Shown: positions 34,719 through 44,032 of the stretch, one piece after another | How positions within the stretch are numbered: position 1 is the first letter of the stretch | Layout of the letters: every line of letters starts with the position of its first letter | Assembly: GCA_022653075.1 (NCBI GenBank) | Contig: JALCSB010000006.1 | Location: 54,519-118,518 of the forward strand | Direction: 5' to 3' | Source of the DNA: Intestinimonas sp. | Lineage (GTDB): Bacteria > Bacillota > Clostridia > Oscillospirales > Oscillospiraceae | Length of the DNA: 64,000 nucleotides | Notes under the pieces: generated by a model | What the model was told of the DNA's origin: nothing | Seen by the model: only the letters and a program-made list of their open reading frames with translations | Databases searched by the model: none | Made by a program: the position numbers and the translations under genes

Positions 34719-35389
34719 GAGGTTTCCTCCAGAGAATATCCTACGCCGCGTGCCGCTTTAATCTGCACTTTGCCGACAAGCCCCGCGATCTTTTTGCGGA
34801 GCCCCGAGATATACACCCAGACGACGTTGATCTCCGCCTCGCTGTCATATCCCCAGATTTTTTCCAGGAAACGCTCAGTTGGGATCACTTGACCCGGATT
34901 TTCCATCAGCATTTCCATTATTTGAAACTCTTTATTCGCCAGCCGAAGGGAGCCGCCGCTGCCGGAGAGCGTAAAACTGGCACGGTTCAGGGAAAGGTTG
35001 CCGAACTGTAGGACGGTATCCCGCAGCTCCGGCTGGCGCCGTGTCATAGAACGGATTCTCGCCAGCAGTTCTTTGGATGCAAACGGCTTAGTTAAATAGT
35101 CGTCCGCGCCGCAGTCCAGCCCGGCCACCCGGTCGTCAATCTCCGCTTTGGCGGTCAGCATCAAAACCGGCAGAGCCAGACCGTCCGCCCGTATTTGACG
35201 CAGTACGGTCAGGCCGTCCAGTTTGGGCATCATGATGTCCAGAATAGCTCCGTCATAATTTCCATTTTCAAGATAATCCAGCGCATCCTGCCCGTTATAA
35301 ACCGCATCAACGGAGTAGTTATTGTGAGTCAGGATAGTAACCAGCGCATCAGATAGAACTTTTTCGTCCTCCGCCAGTAAAAGACGCAT
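34715..35389 (-). CDS. OmpR-family response regulator
   Basis: 224 residues. The receiver domain has the acidic pocket (LAEDEK), phospho-acceptor Asp51 in GAILDIMMPKLDG, the threonine in MLTAKAE, and the lysine in YLTKPF. The C-terminal winged helix has NKEFQIMEMLMENPGQVI. It is the partner of the adjacent kinase. GGGAGG precedes the ATG. Its targets are not evident; the VTC or NAGPA genes beside it are plausible. Confidence 0.95.
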   Translation of the reverse strand: MRLLLAEDEKVLSDALVTILTHNNYSVDAVYNGQDALDYLENGNYDGAILDIMMPKLDGLTVLRQIRADGLALPVLMLTAKAEIDDRVAGLDCGADDYLTKPFASKELLARIRSMTRRQPELRDTVLQFGNLSLNRASFTLSGSGGSLRLANKEFQIMEMLMENPGQVIPTERFLEKIWGYDSEAEINVVWVYISGLRKKIAGLVGKVQIKAARGVGYSLEETS

Positions 35390-35495
35390 TCTATTTTCCT
35401 CCCGTTTCCCGTAAAATCAAATCATAAGATGGAATAAAATGGGGATAGCGCAACCGTTCAGTCAGAATCTTATCACATCCGCTTGCCGGATGCAA

Positions 35496-35897
35496 TTAAT
35501 CCGCCCGATGATATCGAGCAGACAGAAAAAATTGCAGGATGCCAGCCAGCATCAGAAGGCCGCCTACAATCCAGTAAGCCGGAAGGTAGGGAGAGGTGGT
35601 TCCGTAAATATCCAGAATGCCGGACAGGCAGCTCCCAAGTCCCAGCGTGGCAAGTCCGGCGTGGTAGGTACCCCGTGCGGACTCGGACGGGAAAACGGCG
35701 GTAATCCGGCTTAGCAGGAAAAAGGGCAGTGCGCCCAGAAACAGCGGAAAAAAAAACAGAAAAATCATAAAGCCGGAATAGACGCCATGGCTGAAATATT
35801 CGTAGATCAGGGAAAAGACTGCGCAGCCCAGCGAAATCAGCAGATAATTCTGTGCCAGTCCGCGCATGGCCTGACGATTATGCTCCGATGTAGACAA
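35496..35897 (-). CDS. Small integral membrane protein of unknown function
   Basis: 133 residues with four hydrophobic helices (LLISLGCAVFSLIYEYF, FLFFFPLFLGALPFFLL, ATLGLGSCLSGILDIY, YWIVGGLLMLAGILQFFL). No family is recognised. The start is TTG 35897 behind AGGAAGG (9-base spacing), overlapping the phosphodiester-glycosidase stop by 20 bases. ATG 35867 is possible but lacks a good SD. Coupling to the glycosidase suggests a role with it in the envelope. Confidence 0.72.
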   Translation of the reverse strand: MSTSEHNRQAMRGLAQNYLLISLGCAVFSLIYEYFSHGVYSGFMIFLFFFPLFLGALPFFLLSRITAVFPSESARGTYHAGLATLGLGSCLSGILDIYGTTSPYLPAYWIVGGLLMLAGILQFFLSARYHRAD

Positions 35898-36804
35898 TGT
35901 CGCTTACCTTCCTTTCAGAGATGGTTTTTCCGTTGGTGGTCGGGTTGTTGATAACCGCTCCGTTAAAATACAGGGTAGAGGAGCCACCGCCATCCAAATT
36001 ATAGGCGGTGGTTACGCCCAGCCCTTGCATGAACTCCGCCAGCTCGTACAGGGACAAACCGGCGGAATTATCGGTTCGTCCATCTGCGACAACCATCACA
36101 TAGTGCAGGGGAGAGAGCTGGCCGATGGCAGTGCGTGGATTGCTGGCCATCGCCTTGTCCACGTCCGTGTGGGTACCGACTGTGATTTCACCATTTTCTA
36201 AAAGACCCGGACCAAAGGACAGAACCTGCCAGGCGCCGCTGTCCAGCAGTTCCTGTGCGGTGGTTTCACCCTCGGTGATGAGAGAAAAGGAGCCGTCGGA
36301 ACCGATTACAAGATCCTCCTGATCTGCCGATGCCGCCGTATCCCGGTACACGACCCCGTTTCGAATTACATAGCCGCGGTTTTGTGCGCCGTAGTAGTCG
36401 CCGTTTATGGCCAAAACGGCATTGTGACTCTCGGCCATGGAAGAAGTCGTCTCCGTGATGTTTTTACCATAAGTATTATGAGCCAGCGCGGTTTTCAGCG
36501 CGCCGGCATCGGCAAGGGTGATGTCCGCCACATAGACAGTCGTATCGTAAAAGCGGGAAGTGGTCAGGGTGATGGAGACGCTGCCGTCGTCATACGAGGT
36601 ATTTGTAGAGGAGAAAGAATCGGTGGCAGCGGCATTCCAGCCGCTGGAGGACTGGTCCGATAGACTTCCATGGGCGGTGCTGCTCTGTACGGTTGCATAG
36701 CGCCGTGGAATGACGAACGTATCCAGCAGGACATAGACGGTGAAAAGAACAAGCACGACGCCATAGAGAATCCACCAGCGGCGGTGCTTTTTTATGGTAT
36801 GCAT
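35878..36804 (-). CDS. Membrane-anchored phosphodiester glycosidase (NAGPA domain)
   Basis: 308 residues with an N-terminal signal anchor (WWILYGVVLVLFTVYVLLD), a Ser/Thr-rich linker, then a NAGPA domain from about residue 85. Family motifs are AINGDYYGAQNRGYVIRNG, NPRTAIG and NLDGGGSSTLYFNG. The mammalian member removes GlcNAc from phosphodiesters; bacterial ones act on exopolysaccharide or teichoic-type polymers. AAGGAG for this gene lies in the 3' end of the glycosyltransferase-GtrA gene. Confidence 0.92.
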   Translation of the reverse strand: MHTIKKHRRWWILYGVVLVLFTVYVLLDTFVIPRRYATVQSSTAHGSLSDQSSSGWNAAATDSFSSTNTSYDDGSVSITLTTSRFYDTTVYVADITLADAGALKTALAHNTYGKNITETTSSMAESHNAVLAINGDYYGAQNRGYVIRNGVVYRDTAASADQEDLVIGSDGSFSLITEGETTAQELLDSGAWQVLSFGPGLLENGEITVGTHTDVDKAMASNPRTAIGQLSPLHYVMVVADGRTDNSAGLSLYELAEFMQGLGVTTAYNLDGGGSSTLYFNGAVINNPTTNGKTISERKVSDIVYIGA

Positions 36805-36811
36805 TACGGTG

Positions 36812-37855
36812 TCAGCTCCTTGCTTTCTGTTTGCGGAAAATAAAAAATTTTTGAAAAAACCAACTCAGTGTAAAAAAAGTAAGCTCCGTGACCAGCTTGG
36901 CGGCAAATTTGTTTGCGCCGAGTCCGTTAACCAGCCAGTTGATGAAAAACGTATTTCCACAGAGAATGCAGATCACGAGAAAAAAGTATTGAGCGCTGGT
37001 TCGGATGATATTGTCGTGATTGTGAAACACCAGGCTTCGATTGAGGGTGAAGTTGACTCCGGCACTGACGGTTCTGGCCATCACATTGGAGAAGGGAATA
37101 CTGACGTTTCCCCAAGGCGCCGTTATGAGTACCAGCAGGCTGTAAAGTCCGTAGTCCAGCAAAAAACAGGCAAACGAGGAGCCGGCGAATTTCAGGATTT
37201 CTTTGTAAATTAAAAAAGAGTCACGAAATGTGTGAAAATGGGAGCATAAATTCCCGTCTTCATAGATCGTAGCGATTTCCACCTCCTGAATGGAGAGGTG
37301 CTGTTTGGGGCACGCCAGCAGCACGTTCATTTCGTATTCATACCGCTCTCCCTCAATGGATAGAAGCAGAGGAATCAAACTGACCGGAAAGGCGCGCAGG
37401 CCGGTCTGAGTATCCCGGACCGCTGTGCCGGTGGAACAACGGTAGATGACCCGAGTCACGGCGTTTCCAAACCGGCTCCGCAGGGGAACCCCATTCCCGA
37501 ACGTGCGGTAGCCCAAAATCAGACGGTCTGGTGCCTGTTCAGCCGCTTGAGCACAGCGAACGGCGTCGGGTACGCTGTGCTGACCGTCCGCATCAAGAGT
37601 GACCACGACAGTGTCGACCGGAAAATGCGCTTGGATGTGGGAAAATCCCGTTTTGAGGGCGCGTCCCTTGCCGCGGTTGGTTTTATGCGTCAATACGGTG
37701 GCTGTCTGAGCTGCCTGCGCAAACAGAGAACGGTAACTTTCCCCGCTGCCGTCATCCACAACGACTAAAGTAAAATCGGCTTTTTGGAGTGCCTGCAGCA
37801 GATTCAGGAGATGCCCATCCGGTTCGAAGGCAGGAATCAGCGCAATTCTGGTCAC
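36812..37855 (-). CDS. Glycosyltransferase family 2 fused to a GtrA-like membrane domain
   Basis: 347 residues. Residues 1-215 form a GT-A glycosyltransferase of the dolichol-phosphate-mannose-synthase type (IALIPAFEPD, VVDDGS, the metal site LDADGQHS, and DTQTGLRAFP). Residues 225-347 form four GtrA helices. Together they could load a sugar onto undecaprenyl phosphate and flip it for surface glycosylation. The start is GTG 37855 with GAGGAAG upstream. Confidence 0.9.
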   Translation of the reverse strand: MTRIALIPAFEPDGHLLNLLQALQKADFTLVVVDDGSGESYRSLFAQAAQTATVLTHKTNRGKGRALKTGFSHIQAHFPVDTVVVTLDADGQHSVPDAVRCAQAAEQAPDRLILGYRTFGNGVPLRSRFGNAVTRVIYRCSTGTAVRDTQTGLRAFPVSLIPLLLSIEGERYEYEMNVLLACPKQHLSIQEVEIATIYEDGNLCSHFHTFRDSFLIYKEILKFAGSSFACFLLDYGLYSLLVLITAPWGNVSIPFSNVMARTVSAGVNFTLNRSLVFHNHDNIIRTSAQYFFLVICILCGNTFFINWLVNGLGANKFAAKLVTELTFFTLSWFFQKFFIFRKQKARS

Positions 37856-37934
37856 TTGAAGCCACTTCCTCTCGCTTTTCTGAATGTATTCTATCCGGAA
37901 AAGTTTAAATCAACTTAAAAAACGGGAGGAAAAG

Positions 37935-37971
37935 CCAGACGCCGCGCTTTTACCCAAAGCGCGGCGTCTGG
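37935..37971 (-). terminator. Terminator after mntP
   Basis: A perfect 16-base stem (37935-37950 and 37956-37971) with T-runs on both sides (TTTAAT on plus, CTTTTCC on minus), 15 bases past the mntP stop. Confidence 0.88.
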
Positions 37972-37985
37972 TTTAATATAAAAAT

Positions 37986-38555
37986 TTATGGAAAAATACC
38001 CAGGTGCTCCAGCAGGATATCCAGCCCCATGCCGATCAGAATAATGCCGCCAGCCAGTTCCGCCTTGCTTTCGTAGCGTGTCCCGAAGAGGTTTCCAACT
38101 TTGACGCCAAGCGCAGATAGGGTGAAGGTAACAGTTCCAATCAGAAAGACGGCGGGGACGATGTCAATATGCAGAAAAGCCAGGGGGATACCGACCGCCA
38201 ATGCGTCGATACTCGTGGCAACGCTCAAAACCAGCATGCCGGAAAAGCGCAGATCTTCCTCCAGCTTGGTTTCCATATCGGGGCCGCGAAGAGCCTCCCG
38301 GATCATATTAATGCCGAGAAAACCAAGGAGAAAGAAGGCGATCCAGTGGTCCACGGCAGTGATGTAGGCACGAAATTGCAAACCAAGAAAATAGCCGAGC
38401 AAAGGCATTCCGGCCTGAAACGCACCGAAATAGAGACCGACGGACACAGCTTTTCCCACGGTAACGCGATTCATGGAAAGTCCCTTACAGATGGAAACGG
38501 CGAATGCATCCATAGAAAGGCCGACAGCGAGGAGGAACAGCTCCAGCAAATTCAT
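37986..38555 (-). CDS. mntP: Putative manganese efflux pump MntP
   Basis: A 189-residue membrane protein with six helices in two related DUF204 halves. Each half carries the acidic motif (GLSMDAFAVSICKG in the first, ATSIDALAVGIPLAF in the second) that makes the Mn2+ path. It exports manganese from the cytoplasm. In many bacteria a yybP-ykoY riboswitch precedes mntP, but I do not see one here. GGAGG lies 13 bases before the ATG. A TATACT box about 80 bases upstream is a weak promoter candidate. Confidence 0.93.
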   Translation of the reverse strand: MNLLELFLLAVGLSMDAFAVSICKGLSMNRVTVGKAVSVGLYFGAFQAGMPLLGYFLGLQFRAYITAVDHWIAFFLLGFLGINMIREALRGPDMETKLEEDLRFSGMLVLSVATSIDALAVGIPLAFLHIDIVPAVFLIGTVTFTLSALGVKVGNLFGTRYESKAELAGGIILIGMGLDILLEHLGIFP

Positions 38556-38708
38556 TGTGTAATAAGCACCTCCGGATGAGAGAAAGGCAGAAGCAGACTG
38601 CTTTTCAAAAAATAAAAATCCAAATCAGTATAGCTGATTTGCACAGAAAATTCCAGATAAAATAACATGAGATTTTTCCAGTAATCGTGTTTAGAGCAAA
38701 CCGGAAAC

Positions 38709-38737
38709 TTGACACCTTTTGACTGCCGTGGTACTAT
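38709..38737 (+). promoter_or_regulatory. Promoter of the cysE-cysS T-box operon
   Basis: TTGACA (38709-38714), a 17-base spacer and TACTAT (38732-38737), placing the start near 38744 at the base of the T-box leader. Confidence 0.8.
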
Positions 38738-38743
38738 AATGAG

Positions 38744-38975
38744 GTAAGTTAATATCGTGCAGATCGGAAAGAGTAGCGTGGGAATACCGGACAGAGAAAA
38801 GCCGCCGTCGGCTGTAAGCGGCTTTACGGGACGCCAATGCGAAGTGCATCCGGGAGCGAGTGGGATGTGGATGCCCACCGGATGGCCGCGTAACGGCCCG
38901 TGAGTGAAAAATGAGAGTGGAACCGCGATACGATGTCGCCTCTTGTACCTTTGGGTGCGAGGGGCGTTTCTTTTT
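38744..38975 (+). promoter_or_regulatory. Cysteine T-box leader of cysE-cysS
   Basis: The stem-I elements (GGAAAGAGTAGCGTGGG near 38767 and ACAGAGAAAAGC near 38788) and the conserved T-box AGAGTGGAACCGCG (38914-38927) are present. The specifier loop reads GAAGTGCATCC with TGC (cysteine) at 38845-38847. This matches the controlled genes, serine acetyltransferase and cysteinyl-tRNA synthetase. Uncharged tRNA-Cys should relieve termination at 38937-38975. Confidence 0.93.
38937..38975 (+). terminator. Regulated terminator of the Cys T-box
   Basis: Thirteen paired bases (38937-38949 with 38954-38966, loop TTTG, some G-T pairs) are followed by TTTCTTTTT. The T-box sequence overlaps the alternative antiterminator upstream. 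Confidence 0.9.
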
Positions 38976-39005
38976 GCATGAGATTCCAAGGGAGGAACCA
39001 TATCT

Positions 39006-39659
39006 ATGTTTAAAAGACTGTCGGAGACGCTGGCGGCCTATCAGAAGCGTGACCCGGCGGCCCGGTCGAAGCTGGAAGTCTTCTTACTATATCCGGGTGT
39101 GCATGCCCTGATTTTTCATCGGGTGTCCCATTGGCTGTACTGCCATAAATTGTTTTTTCTGGCCCGACTCAATTCCCAGATTGCCCGGCATCTTACCGGT
39201 ATTGAAATCCATCCCGGCGCGGTAATCGGGCAGCGGTTCGTCATCGACCACGGTATGGGGATTGTCATCGGTGAAACCGCCGAAATCGGGAACGATGTTT
39301 TGCTTTATCATGGTGTAACGCTGGGTGGCACCGGCAAGGATCAGGGGAAACGACATCCCACCATCGGCAATAATGTGATGATCGCCTGCGGCGCGAAGGT
39401 TTTAGGGCCGTTTAAGGTGGGGGATAATTCCCGCATTGCGTCCAACGCGGTGGTTTTACAGGAGATTCCACCCGATTCCACCGCCGTGGGCGTACCCGCG
39501 CGGGTTGTGCGTGTGGCGGGGGAGAAGGTGGACTATGCCGCGCAGGTGGATCAGATTCATGTGACCGACCCGGTCGAAAAGGAAATGCAGGCTGTGCAGT
39601 CCCGCCTGGAATGGGTGGAAAGGCTGCTTGAGGAACTGACGAAGGAGAAAATGGTATGA
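39006..39659 (+). CDS. cysE: Serine O-acetyltransferase
   Basis: CysE makes O-acetylserine from serine and acetyl-CoA, the first step of cysteine synthesis. It has 217 residues, the short EpsC-type form. A helical N-terminus precedes a left-handed beta-helix with hexapeptide repeats, including the catalytic DHGMGIVIGETAEIG and the acetyl-CoA region GTGKDQGKRHPTIG. GGGAGG precedes the ATG. It overlaps cysS by 4 bases. Confidence 0.96.
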   Translation: MFKRLSETLAAYQKRDPAARSKLEVFLLYPGVHALIFHRVSHWLYCHKLFFLARLNSQIARHLTGIEIHPGAVIGQRFVIDHGMGIVIGETAEIGNDVLLYHGVTLGGTGKDQGKRHPTIGNNVMIACGAKVLGPFKVGDNSRIASNAVVLQEIPPDSTAVGVPARVVRVAGEKVDYAAQVDQIHVTDPVEKEMQAVQSRLEWVERLLEELTKEKMV

Positions 39660-41053
39660 AAGTATTCAATTCCATGACCCGTAAAAAGGAAGAATTTGTC
39701 CCCATCAAGCCGGGCGAGGTGAAGATGTACTGCTGTGGTCCCACGGTTTACAACTATATCCATGTGGGCAATGCCCGCCCCATCATCTTGTTTGATGTGC
39801 TGCGCCGGTATTTGGAATACCGCGGCTATCAGGTGACGTTCGCTCAGAACTTTACCGATGTGGACGACAAGATCATAAAGCGTGCCAATGCGGAGGGAAA
39901 GACCGCCGCGGAAATCGCCGAAACCTATATCAAGGAGTACTTTACAGACGCCCATGGCCTGGGCGTGCGGGATGCCACCATTCACCCGAAGGCAACTGAG
40001 AATATGGATGCGATTATTGCCATGGTGCAGGTGCTGGTTGAGAAAGGCTACGCCTATGAAAAAAACGGCGATGTATACTACCGCACGAGGAAATTTCCGC
40101 GCTATGGCTGTTTGTCCGGCCAGTCCATCGAAGATCTTGAGGCCGGCGCCCGGATTGACGTAAACGACGTAAAAGAGGACCCAATGGATTTTGCCCTGTG
40201 GAAGGCGGCCAAACCCGGCGAGCCTTATTGGAATTCACCTTGGGGTAACGGCCGCCCCGGCTGGCATATCGAGTGCTCGGCTATGTCCGGCCGCTACCTG
40301 GGAAAGACTATCGACATCCACTGCGGCGGGCAGGACCTCCAATTTCCTCATCACGAAAACGAGATTGCCCAGAGCGAGGCGGCAAATGGCTGCAAGTTTG
40401 TGAATTACTGGATGCATAACGGGTTCCTCAATATCGACAATTGCAAGATGTCCAAGTCTCAGGGCAATTTCTGTACGGTTCGGGATGCGGCCGCTGTTTA
40501 CGGCTATGAGCCAATCCGGTTTTTCATGCTCTCCGCCCACTACCGCAGTCCCATTAATTACTCCAGGGAGTCGCTGGAGCAGGCTCAGGCTGCGCTGGCC
40601 CGCCTGTACTCCGCCGCAGAGAATCTGGATTTTCTCATAAAAAATGGGGCGGAAGGCGGCATAACCGAGGCGGAAACCGCCGTGACCGCCACTTTTGACG
40701 GCTACCGCCAGCGGTTTGACGATGCCATGGATGATGATCTGAACACAGCCGACGCGATCGGGGTGCTGTTTGAGCTGGTCCGTGCTGTAAACACTGCCGT
40801 GGAGGGGAAACCCACCCGCGCGTTCGCTGAGATCTGCAAAAAGATGATGCTGGAACTGACTGATGTACTGGGACTGCTGTATCGGAAGCAGGACTGCGAT
40901 CTGGACTGCCGGGTGGAGGCCCTGATTCAGGAGCGGCAAACGGCCCGTAAGGCAAAGAAGTTTGCCGAGGCCGACCGTATCCGCGAGGAGCTCAAAGGTA
41001 TGGGAATTGAGCTGATGGATACGCCCATGGGCGTAAAGTGGAAAAAGATATAG
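39656..41053 (+). CDS. cysS: Cysteinyl-tRNA synthetase
   Basis: CysS charges tRNA-Cys. It has 465 residues. The zinc/cysteine-sensing CCGPTVYNY, the HIGH-type VGNAR, DLQFPHHENE and the KMSKS loop (KMSKSQGNF) are intact, as is the C-terminal anticodon-binding domain. The ATGA overlap with cysE makes cysteine supply and cysteine charging one translational unit under the Cys T-box, a known Firmicutes arrangement. Confidence 0.98.
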   Translation: MKVFNSMTRKKEEFVPIKPGEVKMYCCGPTVYNYIHVGNARPIILFDVLRRYLEYRGYQVTFAQNFTDVDDKIIKRANAEGKTAAEIAETYIKEYFTDAHGLGVRDATIHPKATENMDAIIAMVQVLVEKGYAYEKNGDVYYRTRKFPRYGCLSGQSIEDLEAGARIDVNDVKEDPMDFALWKAAKPGEPYWNSPWGNGRPGWHIECSAMSGRYLGKTIDIHCGGQDLQFPHHENEIAQSEAANGCKFVNYWMHNGFLNIDNCKMSKSQGNFCTVRDAAAVYGYEPIRFFMLSAHYRSPINYSRESLEQAQAALARLYSAAENLDFLIKNGAEGGITEAETAVTATFDGYRQRFDDAMDDDLNTADAIGVLFELVRAVNTAVEGKPTRAFAEICKKMMLELTDVLGLLYRKQDCDLDCRVEALIQERQTARKAKKFAEADRIREELKGMGIELMDTPMGVKWKKI

Positions 41054-41090
41054 GCGGTGCCGGAGATCCGGCGCATTCGGCCAATTAAAA

Positions 41091-41139
41091 GCCCCGGCTC
41101 CGCAGCGTGTGATGGTTGCGGAGCCGGGGCTTCTTTTTT
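41091..41139. terminator. Bidirectional terminator between cysS and luxS
   Basis: A perfect 14-base stem (41091-41104 and 41117-41130) has TTCTTTTTT on the plus strand and TTTTAATT on the minus strand. It serves the convergent cysS and luxS transcripts. Confidence 0.92.
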
Positions 41140-41164
41140 CTTTTTGCGCCGGGCCCAACAGGAT

Positions 41165-41623
41165 CTATTCCGGGTAAACCAAACGTGCCGGCGTCCAGTC
41201 GGCCAGAACGCTGGTCATCTTTTCCGCGATGGCTTTCGCGCCGGTCAGGTCATGCTCCCGGTAGTTGCCGCATTCCCGACGGCTGGCACCTGGAATCTCT
41301 CCGTTAAAGCTGCCGACAAAGTCCATCGTTTCCCGCACCAGCCGGATGGCGTCCTCCGGTTTCATATCCCGCACCAAAAAGTAAAACCCGGTGCGGCAGC
41401 CCATAGGTCCACAGTAGATAACCTGACTGGCTAGATCGGAATTCCGGGCGTAAGTGGCAAACAGATGCTCGAAGGTGTGCAGGGTGGCGTTTTCCAGATA
41501 ATTACCGCAGTTTGGAACAACCATGCGGATATCATAAGTGGTGATATCCCCGTCAACCCGTGAGGTATACATACCAGGAACCAGAACATCGTGATTTACC
41601 GTGAAGCTGGCAATACGTTTCAT
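41165..41623 (-). CDS. luxS: S-ribosylhomocysteine lyase
   Basis: LuxS cleaves S-ribosylhomocysteine to homocysteine and the autoinducer-2 precursor. It has 152 residues. The metal site HTFEH (49-53) and catalytic Cys76 in GCRTGFYF are present, with the third metal ligand in RRECGNYREHD. It lies 51 bases after the ClpE-like gene, and AAAGGA precedes the ATG. No sahN/Pfs gene is in the window. Confidence 0.97.
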   Translation of the reverse strand: MKRIASFTVNHDVLVPGMYTSRVDGDITTYDIRMVVPNCGNYLENATLHTFEHLFATYARNSDLASQVIYCGPMGCRTGFYFLVRDMKPEDAIRLVRETMDFVGSFNGEIPGASRRECGNYREHDLTGAKAIAEKMTSVLADWTPARLVYPE

Positions 41624-41674
41624 AGAGAATCGGTCCTTTATGTTTAGAATCGCGGCGCAGGGCGCGCGGTGGGG

Positions 41675-44032
41675 TCACATGGAGAGCAGGGTGAGGGTGT
41701 CGTCTTCAACTGCGACCTTAATCTGACTGATGGGGTGCTGGTAGCTTTCAATAATTTTCGTGGCGATAGGGTCCTCCAGATCCTTTTGAATTTGACGGCG
41801 CAGGTTCCGGGCACCGTAGGCGGCGGAATAAGACTTTTTGACCAGATAATCCAACAGATCGTCATCCCATATGAAGTGGAGGCCACGGTCGGACAGATTC
41901 TGGGTCAACTCGGCCAGCATGATGCGGGCAATATCCCGGAAGTTTTCTTCGGTAAGCTGGTTGAAATAGACGATTTCGTCCACACGGTTGAGAAATTCCG
42001 GACGAAGAAAGTCGCTGAGTGCTTTCAGGGCACGGTCTCGTCCAAGCTGATTCTCCGTGCGTCCAAAACCGACGGAGGTAGCCTTGGATGCACTGCCGGC
42101 GTTGGAGGTCATAACAATCACGGTGTTTTCAAAATTTACGATGCGGCCCTGTGCATCGGTGATATGACCGTCGTCCAGAATTTGCAAAAGAATATTCAGC
42201 ACGTCGGGATGGGCTTTTTCAATTTCGTCGAACAGGACCACGGAATAGGGCTTACGGCGAATCTTTTCGGTAAGCTGTCCGGCTTCGTCATAACCCACGT
42301 AGCCCGGTGGAGAACCGATAATTCGGGAAACAGCAAACTTTTCCATGAACTCCGACATATCCAGCCGGATCAGAGACTCCGGCGAGTTAAACATATCTTG
42401 AGCCAGTTGCTTGACCAGCTCGGTCTTACCTACGCCGGTGGAACCGACGAAGATAAAGGACACAGGTTTCCGCTTGGAGGCGATACCCACCCGGCCGCGC
42501 CGAATGGCGGCGGCAACGGCGGAAATGGCCTCATCCTGGCCGATAATATGTGTTTTAAGCCGCTCTTCCAGATGGGCCAGGCGCTCGTATTCCTGCTCCT
42601 GAATCTGGCTGGCGGGAATTTTGGTCCACAACTCAATGACGCGCGCCAGGTTCTCCGCCGTCAAGGCGGGGTCGCCATGGGCGGCCAGACCGTCGCGTTC
42701 GCCGGTCAGCTGAAGCTCCTGACTCTTCAGAACGGCCAGCCGCTGATAGGCGGCCTCATTGGTGCCGGGGGCAGCGCCATCCTCGGTATCCTTCTGATTG
42801 GTGGCGTTGGTGGCGGCCAGCATGACCTCGCGCTCTTTGGCGATATCGGCCAGTTCCTTGTTAATTTCCATGATGCGGTTAAGCGCTTCGTTATGGAGAT
42901 TGACGTCGGAACAGGCCTCATCAATAAGATCAATGGCCTTGTCGGGAAGAAAGCGGTCGGTGATATAGCGCTCACTCATGGTGACGGCAAGGCGGCAGAT
43001 CTCCGGAGAAATCACAACATGGTGGAATTTGGCGTAATAGGGGGAAATTCCGCGGAGAATGGCCACAGAGTCTTCAATCGAAGGCTCGTCTATGATCACG
43101 GGCTGAAAGCGCCGCTCCAGAGCAGAGTCCTTTTCAATGTATTTACGATACTCCGTGAGCGTGGTGGCACCGATGACCTGAATTTCACCACGGGACAGGG
43201 CGGGTTTGAGAATGTTGGCGGCATTCATGGAGCCCTCCGCATCGCCGGCGCCCACCAGATTGTGGACTTCATCAATCACAAGAATGATATTGCCCAGCTT
43301 CTTGATCTCCTCAATAAGACCTTTCATGCGACTTTCAAACTGCCCACGAAACTGTGTTCCCGCCACCAGGGCGGTTAGGTCCAGCAGATAGACCTCCTTG
43401 TCCCGCAGCTTATAGGGGACATCACGCTGAGCAATACGGATGGCAAGCCCCTCGGCAATGGCGGTTTTGCCCACGCCGGGTTCGCCGATCAGACACGGAT
43501 TGTTTTTTTGGCGGCGGTTCAGGATCTGAACCACGCGCTCCAGTTCCTTATCACGGCCCACGACGCGGTCCAGATTGCCGTTTCTGGCTTTGCGGGTCAG
43601 AGAGATACAATAGTTTTCCAAAAATTTGCGCTTGGGTGGGCGTGGTTCCCCCTTACCCACCTTTTCCTCGCGGCTCGAACGGGAAGGCTGCTCGCCCTGT
43701 GGTGTATTTTCTCCGCCGAACAGTTTGTTGAGAAAAGGGAACGTGGCGGTGCGGCCCTCGTCGTCATCCTCGTCTCCGGTGGCAGCATTGGAATTGACAA
43801 GGCCTTCCATGCCCTCGGCACCGCCAAAAGCCGACATCATTTCATTGGTGATACCGTCCAGATCCTCATCGCTGATTCCCATCTTTTGCATCATATCTTC
43901 TACAGGCTTAATGCCCAGTTCCTTAGCACATTTCAGGCAGAGACCTTCGTTTTTGGTCTCGCCGTTTTCAATTCGGGTGACAAAAACCACGGCCACATTT
44001 TTGTGACAGCGGGAGCAAAGTGTAGGCTGCAT
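41675..44032 (-). CDS. ClpE-like AAA+ unfoldase with N-terminal zinc finger
   Basis: 785 residues. The N-terminus has a four-cysteine zinc finger (C6, C9, C32, C35; McsA/ClpE type) in place of the double-helical ClpC N-domain. A first AAA module follows (Walker [10 protein letters not shown] near 190, arginine-rich sensor ALERRF), then a middle coiled segment with E-R-E-V, and a second AAA module (GSTGVGKTE, then [29 protein letters not shown]). It would feed ClpP, which is not in the window. AAAGGAGTG precedes the ATG. ClpE is usually under CtsR, but I see only one weak TTTGACC half-site upstream. Confidence 0.9.
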   Translation of the reverse strand: MQPTLCSRCHKNVAVVFVTRIENGETKNEGLCLKCAKELGIKPVEDMMQKMGISDEDLDGITNEMMSAFGGAEGMEGLVNSNAATGDEDDDEGRTATFPFLNKLFGGENTPQGEQPSRSSREEKVGKGEPRPPKRKFLENYCISLTRKARNGNLDRVVGRDKELERVVQILNRRQKNNPCLIGEPGVGKTAIAEGLAIRIAQRDVPYKLRDKEVYLLDLTALVAGTQFRGQFESRMKGLIEEIKKLGNIILVIDEVHNLVGAGDAEGSMNAANILKPALSRGEIQVIGATTLTEYRKYIEKDSALERRFQPVIIDEPSIEDSVAILRGISPYYAKFHHVVISPEICRLAVTMSERYITDRFLPDKAIDLIDEACSDVNLHNEALNRIMEINKELADIAKEREVMLAATNATNQKDTEDGAAPGTNEAAYQRLAVLKSQELQLTGERDGLAAHGDPALTAENLARVIELWTKIPASQIQEQEYERLAHLEERLKTHIIGQDEAISAVAAAIRRGRVGIASKRKPVSFIFVGSTGVGKTELVKQLAQDMFNSPESLIRLDMSEFMEKFAVSRIIGSPPGYVGYDEAGQLTEKIRRKPYSVVLFDEIEKAHPDVLNILLQILDDGHITDAQGRIVNFENTVIVMTSNAGSASKATSVGFGRTENQLGRDRALKALSDFLRPEFLNRVDEIVYFNQLTEENFRDIARIMLAELTQNLSDRGLHFIWDDDLLDYLVKKSYSAAYGARNLRRQIQKDLEDPIATKIIESYQHPISQIKVAVEDDTLTLLSM

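Noticed and set aside
38556..38700. yybP-ykoY manganese riboswitch before mntP
   Set aside because: None of the conserved GGGGAGTA or CTACG elements is present on the minus strand; only a short AAATCAG hairpin occurs.
41669..43378. 569-residue plus-strand open frame
   Set aside because: It lies wholly opposite the ClpE-like gene, has no SD or family motifs, and mirrors the codon bias of the real gene.
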